Shown piece after piece: positions 45,278-52,970 of a stretch of 60,479 nucleotides of DNA. Positions within the stretch are counted from its first letter, which is position 1, and the number at the start of each line of letters is the position of its first letter. The notes under the pieces were generated by a model. It searched no databases, was not told the origin of the DNA, and saw nothing but the letters and a program-made list of their open reading frames with translations. The translations under genes and the position numbers were made by a program. The stretch comes from CBDUXT01 sp965371245 (GTDB lineage Bacteria; Planctomycetota; Phycisphaerae; UBA1845), in the NCBI GenBank assembly GCA_965371245.1, contig CBDUXT010000023.1:1-60479 (forward strand), in the 5' to 3' direction.

Positions 45278-46159
45278 CTACTTGCCGGCCGTGAGCGTCC
45301 GAGCATCTGTCACGTCATCACCCTTCCGCACCGGCGAACTGGTCACGGTCATTCGACCGGCCGACCGGTTGGGCTCGACCGTTGTGATTCTCAAGTCGCC
45401 GACAAAGTTGTCGTTGCGGTGAACCACAAACTCCATGTTGCGCTTGACGCCGTCGGCGCTTCCGACATTGATGGTGATCAGGTCACCCGAGACGTCGGCC
45501 ACCCGAGCCCGAATCTGCCGCGCGGGCACGGGGCTCAGCGCCACCGCGTCCCTGGCGGACCGAGAATTCTCGAACGGTTGGGCACCCGCCGCGCCGGTCA
45601 GCCGCGAGAGCCGCTCGACGTCGTTTGTCAGACTGTTGATCTGCTGCTCCGCATGACGCTGCTGCTCGATCCTCACATCGAGCTGTGCTGTCAGCTCGTA
45701 CACCCGATCGTTCAGGCCAACGTTGCGCTGACCGACGTCGATGTTCGTGCGCTCCAGGTCGTCGCGCTGTTTCATGTAGAGCTGGCGAGCGGAGTCGGCA
45801 ACGTTGAACTGCGAGACCAACGCGCTGTTCATGGCCGTCAACGTGGCGCGTTCGGCCTGGGCCTTGGCCAGGTCCGTGCGAAGCTGGGCCGCTTCAGCGC
45901 GCGCCGCCGCGACCCCCGCTTGGAGGTCGCTGCTTCGCTTCATCTGCTCCTTGACCTCATCCCGCGCGGTGGCCAAAAGGCCCGCGCTGGCGGCGATCTC
46001 GTGACGCAGGTTGGTGTCGGCGATGCGGGCGTGTTCCTGGTACTTTTCGGCCGTGTCCCGCCAGTTGGTCGTTTGGCTGACGAACGAGACCGTCATCGAG
46101 GTGAGCCCGATGCTCATCACGACCAGCAAGACGGCAAAGACTTTCGACAAGATGCTCAC
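45278..46159 (-). CDS. Membrane-anchored coiled-coil protein
   Basis: A 293-aa protein from the GTG at 46159 (SILSKVFAVLLVVMSIGL), with GGAG eight bases upstream. One membrane helix at residues 5-27. Residues about 35-210 are long amphipathic coiled-coil (rich in Ala, Glu, Gln and Arg; HEIAASAGLLATARDEVKEQM). The C-terminal part from about 215 is a small beta domain (IRARVADVSGDLITINVGSADGVKRNMEFVVHR), an arrangement common in envelope-associated proteins. Function unknown; location next to mreB suggests a link to cell shape or envelope. The alternative is a FlgT/FliL-like scaffold, not supported by a specific motif. Confidence 0.7.
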   Translation of the reverse strand: MSILSKVFAVLLVVMSIGLTSMTVSFVSQTTNWRDTAEKYQEHARIADTNLRHEIAASAGLLATARDEVKEQMKRSSDLQAGVAAARAEAAQLRTDLAKAQAERATLTAMNSALVSQFNVADSARQLYMKQRDDLERTNIDVGQRNVGLNDRVYELTAQLDVRIEQQRHAEQQINSLTNDVERLSRLTGAAGAQPFENSRSARDAVALSPVPARQIRARVADVSGDLITINVGSADGVKRNMEFVVHRNDNFVGDLRITTVEPNRSAGRMTVTSSPVRKGDDVTDARTLTAGK

Positions 46160-46595
46160 ACGGGGGTCTCCTGCAAGGCGATGGCTGGAACCTGTCGGCG
46201 GACCGACGGCGAGTGCGACCCGTAGCCGCACTCAACCAAGGGGTCGCTCAGCTTCCTTGCCACGGGTTGCATTCCAGGGAGTCGCCGCTTTGTGCTGCCA
46301 GTTGAAGCTTCGGCCACGAGCAACCGGGGCCACTTTGAACCCGAGCCCACCCGGCGACCGAATGAACCTCACCCATAACGAGGGCGATTATGAATCTATA
46401 TCGCGCATCCTACCAGGTTTCAACCCCCCGGGGGCGAAAACCTGGTCGGTTTCGCGCCGGATCGTCCCCGTCGCCCGTGTTGCGGTGGCCGAATCGAAGG
46501 GCGCGGACCTGGTTCTCGACCGGGCGTGCGGTTGGTCGATGAGTCGATCGATCTTGCTTTGAGAGGGGTATCCTCGCCGGATGGATTTGATCGGC

Positions 46596-46626
46596 TGGAC
46601 CACAACAGCCGTGCAGGGGCTATAAT
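46596..46626 (+). promoter_or_regulatory. Possible promoter for the 46852 gene
   Basis: TATAAT (46621-46626) is a perfect -10. The -35 TGGACC (46596-46601) is weak and the spacer of 19 bases is long. A transcript from here would include the family A repeat in its leader. Confidence 0.35.
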
Positions 46627-46690
46627 AACAGCCGGTCCGATCGATTGGAGGCACGAGACCGCCGGAGTATGACAGAATGAAAGCTCGCGG

Positions 46691-46785
46691 TTTTCAGAGC
46701 ACCGGTAAGACCGGCTTGCCGGCGGGCGCGAGCCCGATGGCATCGTGACGCAGGGGTCCGCAGGCTGGCGCCCGCGGCTCTGACT
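46691..46785. repeat. Interspersed repeat, family A copy 2
   Basis: Runs ttttcagagcaccggtaaga, a ccggcttgccgg hairpin, ggcgggcgcgagcccg, then gggtccgcaggctggcgccc and ggctctgac. It has an extra hairpin compared with the 26188 copy. It would be part of the leader of the 46852 gene. Confidence 0.7.
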
Positions 46786-46851
46786 TGGCGTACCCGGCGT
46801 ACTGGAAATCTCGCGAAGCCGAGCCGGCCGACGCGCGGGGATGCTGACTAC

Positions 46852-48378
46852 ATGACGCACGCCGAGAGCATCGAAAATCACAGCCTTTCGACCGTCGCCA
46901 CCGATGCAACGGTCGCGGACCCGCAAGAGGAACCGTTTCCGCCGCGATATTGGTGGCTCAGGCGCATTGTCGCGGGGGTCGGGCTTCTGCTCGTTGGCCT
47001 GGTTCTGCTGCGCATCTGGTGGGGCTGGGAGACCAATCGGCGCCTCCAGGCCGAGATTGATAGCTACATCGCAGCCGGAGAACCGGTCTACCCGGAGGAT
47101 TTCGACCCGCCGGAGGACATCCCCGACGACCGGAACGCCGCCAAGTTCCTCATGGACGCGGCCGACGCGATGACGCTGACGCCGGAGCAGGCCACGTTGA
47201 TCGGTGAAGTCGCTTCGGAGCCGGAGACCGCGGCCGAACATCTCGCGGAGCTGACGACCATCGTGTCGGCCAACCGCCGCGTGCTCGAACTCGTGCGCAA
47301 GGCCCGTTCGCTTGAGCAAGCAGACTGGGGAATCAGGTTCGCGCCTTCGCCCTTCAACGCAACGATCCAGTTCGGTTACCTCTCCGGGCATCGCCAGGTC
47401 AGCAATCTACTGGCCAGCGCCGCGATGCGCGCGCACCTGATCGGTGACGACGACGAGGCGATAGCGATTCTTCGCGATTCCCTACGGCTGAGCCGGGCCC
47501 AGGATGGTCATCCAACGCTGATCCACCACTTGGTGGCCGTGGCGTGTCGTGCTCTCGTTGCGGAAACGACCCGAGTGATTGCACCGGATCTCACCATCGA
47601 CCATGATGGAGAGCAAGGCATCGGTCAAAGCGGCGCTGCGAGCCGTCGTGATGTCCAAGCCCTCACCGAAGCCCTTTTCGTTAGTGAGAATGATCGCAAC
47701 GCCATCGTGCGCCTTTTTCGCGCCGAACGACTCGGTTTCATGGACCTCGCGGGGCAATTGACTCATGGAGAGATCGCGTTTGGCCGGATGACCGGAATGG
47801 GCACCGCGCGGAGCCCGACGGTTTCGGAGCGCTTGCTCGCGCTCCCGCTGCATCCGGCGTGGATCGTCGATGCGACACGAATGTTGCGCCGTACCAGCGC
47901 GCACGCTACGGCCGCCGGAAGATCAACATGGCCTGCCGCCCGTGTTATGTTCATCGAGGGGGAGAGTGACTTTCCAGCGTGGGATCATCTCCTAAGGCCG
48001 TTCACGCACCCGCTCTTTTCTTTTTCGTACGAACGATCCATCGAATTGCACTTTCGGGGCTTGGTGCTCAACAGCATGGCCGCCACGGCGCTCGCCATTC
48101 GTTTGTACCAGGTGGATAACGGGCATCGTCCGACCTCACTTACCGAGTTGGTCCCGGCGTATCTCCCCTCTATTCCGCTGGATCCATTTGCGGAGGGCGA
48201 CCAGCCGCTACGATACGTTACGGATGGCGATGCGCCGCGTCTCTACAGCATCGGCTCCGACGGCGTGGACGACGGCGGTATGACGGCGGTGCGTGCTAGT
48301 GGTCGGTTCAATCTCGACCGGCTCGACCTCGTTTTCCCCCTTGCCGGCAAGCGGCCGACTGCGCCGAGCGCTCCGTGA
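46852..48378 (+). CDS. Single-pass membrane protein of unknown function
   Basis: A 508-aa protein. A membrane segment at about residues 43-65 (AGVGLLLVGLVLLRIWWGW) precedes a large extracytoplasmic alpha-helical domain. The C-terminal 100 residues (NSMAATALAIRLYQVDNGHRP, LTELVPAYLPSIPLDPFA, LRYVTDGDAPRLYSIGSDGVDDGG) resemble the pseudopilin-like tails in planctomycete proteins of unknown function (comparison from memory). No enzymatic motif was recognised. Weak SD (GGGGATG) before the ATG. A candidate promoter lies at 46596-46626. Plausibly an envelope protein. Confidence 0.65.
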   Translation: MTHAESIENHSLSTVATDATVADPQEEPFPPRYWWLRRIVAGVGLLLVGLVLLRIWWGWETNRRLQAEIDSYIAAGEPVYPEDFDPPEDIPDDRNAAKFLMDAADAMTLTPEQATLIGEVASEPETAAEHLAELTTIVSANRRVLELVRKARSLEQADWGIRFAPSPFNATIQFGYLSGHRQVSNLLASAAMRAHLIGDDDEAIAILRDSLRLSRAQDGHPTLIHHLVAVACRALVAETTRVIAPDLTIDHDGEQGIGQSGAASRRDVQALTEALFVSENDRNAIVRLFRAERLGFMDLAGQLTHGEIAFGRMTGMGTARSPTVSERLLALPLHPAWIVDATRMLRRTSAHATAAGRSTWPAARVMFIEGESDFPAWDHLLRPFTHPLFSFSYERSIELHFRGLVLNSMAATALAIRLYQVDNGHRPTSLTELVPAYLPSIPLDPFAEGDQPLRYVTDGDAPRLYSIGSDGVDDGGMTAVRASGRFNLDRLDLVFPLAGKRPTAPSAP

Positions 48379-48480
48379 CCGTGGAAGATGGGAGCCACGT
48401 TCTTGTGAAGACCGCTGAAGAGGATCAGGCTCAACGGTACGCACGCACGGGAGCCGCGACAGGATCGGCGATTCGCGGTT

Positions 48481-48570
48481 TCCAGAGCACCGGTATAACC
48501 GGCTTGCCGGCGGGCGCGAGTGCGGTGACATCCTAACGCCGTGGTCCGCAGGCTGGCGCCCGCGGCTCCG
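48481..48570. repeat. Interspersed repeat, family A copy 3
   Basis: Matches the 46691 copy in accggtataaccggcttgcc, ggcgggcgcgag and gtccgcaggctggcgccc. It ends in ggctccgg rather than ggctctgac. Downstream near 48606 is a family F arm, ggtaggtcggatcatcgacc. Confidence 0.65.
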
Positions 48571-48859
48571 GCGTCTCCCACCCCGTCACCCGAAGCCGGC
48601 AGCCGGGTAGGTCGGATCATCGACCCGGCATGGCCGACTTGGGGTTGACCGGCCGGCGTCCGCAAGCCAGTCGGTCTCCGCAGGCCACGCGCTGAGCAGA
48701 GCTAAGATCACCGGGGCCGTCGGTCCATGCGCTTCGTTGACGATGTAACCCCTGGCCTGGGCTTGGAAGCCCGGCGGCCTTCGTCAGCGGGTAGAAGACC
48801 TTGCCATGGGGCGGTTCATCCCCAAGCTCGCTGCTCAAGGCAGATCGGTCGCGAGCGCT

Positions 48860-49837
48860 CTACGGACACGGCGCCGCCGGATTCGCCGGCGAGAACGGAA
48901 ACTGAGCCCCGGCGAAGGCGTCGAGCGCCCTGGTCACATCGACGATGGTGATCTTTGCATCGACCGGGTGCGGTTGAATGTCCGCACGCGCCTTGCTTGG
49001 TGCCGTCGGCGCGTTCTTGAACTTGTCGAGAATCGACACGACGTCGAACGTGACGCTCACCGTCGAATCCGGCGCCGTCCAGATACCGATGCCGCCGTCG
49101 AACTGGCCGGCCACGTCACCCCAGCGTGCGGTGTCGAGTACGACCGTGCTCGCCGGCGGGAAGCTGGCCTCTGCCGCGGGATTGCACACCTTGTCCACCA
49201 CTGTGATTTCGTAGGTCGCGCCCGGAAGGATCTGGCGACCGGTCACGTGGATCGTTCCCCGGCTCGCCCAGTTGGTAAGGAACAGGGCATTGGTCAGCAA
49301 ACACTCTACCTGTGATCTCTGGAATGTCGGCGGCGTGGCGTCATCTTTCCCGCTGAGTTCGCTGACGGCCGATGGGACACCGACCCAAAAGACGGAACCG
49401 ACCCAGCTCCCAAACCCGGCGGGGGCGCTGGTGATCTTGATGCGAATCGCCTGTTGCTGACCCGGGTCACCCGCGGTGAACGACAGGTAGCGGTTTTTCG
49501 TACTGACCACGAGGTTCCCGATGGCGTCCGGGATCAGCTCCACCTGCGGCGGACTCGAAGCCGGGCAAGCCGCGGGCACCCAGAATCCGCCGTATATCCT
49601 GTAACTGCCGCCGGTCAGCAGACCGGCGTCTGCTTGGCCGATCGTGCCACCCACCTTGTAGCTGCCGCCCGTGCTGAACATCACGCCGCCGCTATCGATC
49701 GAGTTCCAGGTAAGGTCGTAGCCGTTACCGGTCTGAGCGAGTACGCTTGCCCCAAGAAACGTTACCATCGAGAAGCCCAGAAGCACCGTAGCCGAGCTTA
49801 CGTTGGATATCATCATGTGATCAGGATTGCGGTTCAT
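48860..49837 (-). CDS. Exported protein with GGxFWxP motif and short dockerin-like tail
   Basis: A 325-aa protein. A signal peptide occupies residues 1-34 (SSATVLLGFSMVTFLGASVLAQ). Residues 36-80 contain the tandem Gly-rich units SGGVMFSTGGSYKVGGTIGQ and LLTGGSYRIYGGFWVP that I associate with the beginning of secreted planctomycete proteins. A beta-domain follows. The final part (SILDKFKNAPTAPSKARADI and ITIVDVTRALDAFAG) looks like a dockerin-related EF-hand pair without the typical Asp-rich loops. Extracellular. Next to another exported gene of similar organisation on the same strand (49873-51894). Confidence 0.75.
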   Translation of the reverse strand: MNRNPDHMMISNVSSATVLLGFSMVTFLGASVLAQTGNGYDLTWNSIDSGGVMFSTGGSYKVGGTIGQADAGLLTGGSYRIYGGFWVPAACPASSPPQVELIPDAIGNLVVSTKNRYLSFTAGDPGQQQAIRIKITSAPAGFGSWVGSVFWVGVPSAVSELSGKDDATPPTFQRSQVECLLTNALFLTNWASRGTIHVTGRQILPGATYEITVVDKVCNPAAEASFPPASTVVLDTARWGDVAGQFDGGIGIWTAPDSTVSVTFDVVSILDKFKNAPTAPSKARADIQPHPVDAKITIVDVTRALDAFAGAQFPFSPANPAAPCP

Positions 49838-49872
49838 GGTTTGTGTCCCAAATAGTTTCCTGACTAGGATCG

Positions 49873-51894
49873 CTAGTACTTAATAAAGTGCCCGACCAGC
49901 CGTCCATTGGCATACTGGAGCCAGACGGAACACCAGCCCTTCGCGCCGTCCGCTTGCCCGAAATGAACTTCGAATCCCTTCGTGTTGCTATTGGTTCCAC
50001 TGATGATAACCACGTTACTCGTTGCGGGACTGGTAGCGCCGCCTCCACCGGCAAACGTTCCGAACGTTTGTGTTTGCCACCAAAAGTCAAGGAAGTCGCC
50101 AGAGCTATTCGTAAGCTCAATTTCCCCATTAGTCTTGTCCCAGAGCAGAACCCTTGTGCCACCATCCGTAGTTAAAATAGTTCCGCCGGTTGTAAGAGAT
50201 ATCCTACCCATCGAGACACCGCCGTTGGCCGTCAGAGTGCCGGAAATATTGACGTCCCCCTGCACATCCAGCTTTGCCGACGGAGCCGTCGTCCCGATAC
50301 CAACGTCGCCTTGAACAATCAGACTTCCCCCCGGGACTGCAGTCCTGCTATAGGCCGTAGAATTACTTATTGATACTCCCTTATTTCCCCAGACATCTAA
50401 TTTGTTTACGGAGCTACTGTCTCCCAACTTCACAGTCCCCTTGACGTCCATGGCTGGACCACTCCCGCCCGATCCCGAAACAGACATGGCCGCGCCCGTT
50501 CCGCTTTGAGACACTCTCAGAAGAGTGCCTGTGCTGCTCCCAAACCAGCGCCCGGTGCCGACCACGTGGAGCGTAGAGAGTGGTGCGGTCGTGCCGATGC
50601 CGACACCGCCGCTTGCGCGGATCAGGAATTGGTCCGGTCCGGTCGATGTGAAATCGGCGGGCGTCGAGTCGGCCCAGACGAAGGTTCCCTCGTCGCCATC
50701 GACGTCACCGCTTTGCGTCGCGTCGCGGACCTTCGCCTGTCGCCCGGCGGCCAACGAAAAATCGCCACCCGCGGCGTTAGTAAACCCGCCCGCGATGGTG
50801 GAGAACCGACCGGCGGCTGTGTTACCCAGTCCCCCCGGTATCGTGGACCGATCCCCGCTCGCCACGTTTCCCGCACCGCCGCCGATGACTGAAAACGCCC
50901 CGCTGGCGGTGTTGTCGTTTCCGCCCCCAACGAAAGCGGAATCCATGCTCGCCGTGTTTTCCGTTCCGCCGGCGACCGTCGTGGCGAATCCACTGGCGGT
51001 GTTATCGACTCCCCCGCTAACCGTAGCGAAGGTCGCATTGGAAGGATTAGCGTCGCCGTTACCGGCCAGGTTCTGCCCGCCGCCGCCGACGGTACCGAAG
51101 TTGTCGGTGACACGGTTAGCCGAAGCGGGCACCCCAAGGAAAACTCGCCCGCCGCCGGCGACAGTAGCGAAGTCAGCGGCGGCTTGATTGTCCCGCCCAC
51201 CGCCGACTGTGGCGTACTTCCCACTCGCTGTATTGCCCTGCCCCCCGCCGACGGACGCGTGCGTCGCGTTCGTGGTGTCCGCGTCGCCGTTGCCGGCCTG
51301 GTTGGATGAGCCCCCGGCCACCGTCCCGTACTCGTCGGTGACGCGGTTGATGTCAGCGCTGTGTCCTCCACCGCCGATCGTGGCGCCCACCGCGGCGCTG
51401 GTCACGGTGTTGCCGCTAAAGCCCCCGATCAGGTTGGGGCTCGTGCTGTTTTGTTGCGTCCACAGGCCGGGTAGCGCCAGTGCATGCGGGGCCGGCGTAA
51501 CCTTCTGGCGCGGAGTTAGGGTCGTAAAGTTCGCAAACAGACTGCAGTCATCGGGCGGCTGGCAGCATACGGCGATCTCCAGCCACCGGGCCGTCCCATC
51601 GAACATGTCCTGGCCGAAATCGACTGGCAGCGTGAACAGCCCTTCGCTGACGTCCGGTCCGCATATCCCCCAGGTAGCCAGCTGCGTCCCGCCCAACGCC
51701 GCATCCCACAAAGAAACGTCAAAGCAGCAATCCGTTCCTTCGATGGGAATGTTGCTAAGAGTGATCTTGCCCTGATAAGTGAAGGTCGTACCCATCGGCG
51801 TTTGGGCGAGAACGGCCGTTGGGGCGACCAGGAGGATTTGCGCCGCCGCGATGCTTAGTGCTCCGCCCACATGTAATCTACCCATCACGTTCAT
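49873..51894 (-). CDS. Secreted protein with YadA-head-like repeats and fibre-type C terminus
   Basis: A 673-aa protein. I chose the ATG at 51894 because AGGAG precedes it and it yields a clean signal peptide (MNVMGRLHVGGALSIAAAQI, cut near AVLAQ). Residues about 175-425 comprise repeats of the form NTASGxxATVGGG/NxAxGxxSTIxGG. Many units fit the 14-16 residue YadA head motif (SVGGGxxNTASGxxA) that forms left-handed parallel beta-rolls in trimeric adhesins. The C-terminal part has fibre-like elements (GVGIGTTAPLSTLHVVG, GIGTTAPSAKLDV, ISGTLTANGGVSMG). A trimeric surface fibre is inferred; no outer-membrane anchor (YadA barrel) is visible. Confidence 0.8.
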   Translation of the reverse strand: MNVMGRLHVGGALSIAAAQILLVAPTAVLAQTPMGTTFTYQGKITLSNIPIEGTDCCFDVSLWDAALGGTQLATWGICGPDVSEGLFTLPVDFGQDMFDGTARWLEIAVCCQPPDDCSLFANFTTLTPRQKVTPAPHALALPGLWTQQNSTSPNLIGGFSGNTVTSAAVGATIGGGGHSADINRVTDEYGTVAGGSSNQAGNGDADTTNATHASVGGGQGNTASGKYATVGGGRDNQAAADFATVAGGGRVFLGVPASANRVTDNFGTVGGGGQNLAGNGDANPSNATFATVSGGVDNTASGFATTVAGGTENTASMDSAFVGGGNDNTASGAFSVIGGGAGNVASGDRSTIPGGLGNTAAGRFSTIAGGFTNAAGGDFSLAAGRQAKVRDATQSGDVDGDEGTFVWADSTPADFTSTGPDQFLIRASGGVGIGTTAPLSTLHVVGTGRWFGSSTGTLLRVSQSGTGAAMSVSGSGGSGPAMDVKGTVKLGDSSSVNKLDVWGNKGVSISNSTAYSRTAVPGGSLIVQGDVGIGTTAPSAKLDVQGDVNISGTLTANGGVSMGRISLTTGGTILTTDGGTRVLLWDKTNGEIELTNSSGDFLDFWWQTQTFGTFAGGGGATSPATSNVVIISGTNSNTKGFEVHFGQADGAKGWCSVWLQYANGRLVGHFIKY

Positions 51895-52264
51895 AATCCA
51901 CGCTCCTTGCACACAAGATTCAAGACACGCACAATCGAAATCCCGCCGTAACTCACTGTGTTCCGACGAACGATGGCTTACGATCCGGTCCCGCGCGACC
52001 CGCTGGGGGTTCCCGTTGTGGACGCCGTACACACCGCACCCTACCGCTGGTACCCTGGTCCGTTAGGCGGCCTGACGCGAAGCCCGGACAGCGGCTTGCC
52101 GCTCTATGCCTAGAAACGAAATCGCCGTGCGACGCTCCCGCGCCGCTGGAGATTTCCAGCATTAGGGCGGGGCCAACTGGAAACACCGGTGCCGATGCGT
52201 TATATTGAGTTAAGGTGCTGACTCATTTCCGCGTTCATCGAACGCCTCGTGGAAAGGCCACCGG

Positions 52265-52894
52265 ATGGATCTCGATCCAGACCGGGATTTGATCGCCCGT
52301 GCGATCGGCGGCGAGCAAACGGCGTTGGAGCGCCTGCTCTTGGCGCACTACGACCGGCTCCTCCGGCGCATCGGTCGCCGTCTTCCGGCCTCGCTCAGGG
52401 GCGTGACGGCGGCAGAGGACATCCTCCAAGAGACCTTCCTCGCGGCGTTCGAGCATATCGGGAGCTTCGCCCCGCGCGGACGGTTTTCGTTCTTCCGTTG
52501 GCTGGCGACCATCGCGGATCGTCAGTTGCTTGACGCCGTCAAGGCCCACCAGGCGCAAAAACGCGGTGGGGATCGTCACGATGTCCGGTATGTCGGTGGC
52601 GTGGATCAGGAATCCGTGAACGAACTGATCGACCTGGTCGCCGGTGACGACCTGACACCGAGCCGTATGTTTTCCCGTAACGAGGCCGCCGCCGCGATTC
52701 AGGTAGGCCTCGCCTGTGTGCCCCCGGACCATCGGCAAGCCATTCAGCTTCGCTACTTCCGCGGTCTGCCCGTGGCCGACGTGGCGCGGATGATGAACCG
52801 AACACCGCACGCCGTTCACAATCTGTGCCACCGCGCGCTCAAGGAACTGCGGGTCGTCCTCGGTCAGTCCTCGCAGTACTTGACCCGTCACTAG
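52265..52894 (+). CDS. ECF-family RNA polymerase sigma factor
   Basis: A 209-aa protein. Region 2 is DRDLIARAIGGEQTALERLL...HYDRLL and VTAAEDILQETFLAAFEHI; region 4 is RQAIQLRYFRGLPVADVARMMNRTPHAVHNLCHRALKEL. It differs from the 11872 factor (a different ECF subgroup). AAAGG precedes the ATG. The product is probably controlled by the kinase-TPR protein whose gene starts 76 bases later, as is typical for sigma-kinase pairs in planctomycetes. A palindrome gcgttcatcgaacgc (52231-52245) immediately upstream could be an operator. Confidence 0.88.
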   Translation: MDLDPDRDLIARAIGGEQTALERLLLAHYDRLLRRIGRRLPASLRGVTAAEDILQETFLAAFEHIGSFAPRGRFSFFRWLATIADRQLLDAVKAHQAQKRGGDRHDVRYVGGVDQESVNELIDLVAGDDLTPSRMFSRNEAAAAIQVGLACVPPDHRQAIQLRYFRGLPVADVARMMNRTPHAVHNLCHRALKELRVVLGQSSQYLTRH

Positions 52895-52970
52895 GGAGCC
52901 TCAGCCCTGTCTGTCGTTTAAGAAAACGGCAGCGCTGCGCGTTGCGAAGGACGGAACAAAGGTGGGATGT

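Larger units (their letters stand above)
46160..46851. other. Divergent spacer
   Basis: About 690 bases between the coiled-coil gene and the next plus-strand gene. TATAAT at 46621-46626 with TGGACC (46596-46601, 19 bases apart) could be a plus-strand promoter. A family A repeat lies at 46691-46785, between that promoter and the gene. Apart from those two elements I see nothing. Confidence 0.4.
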
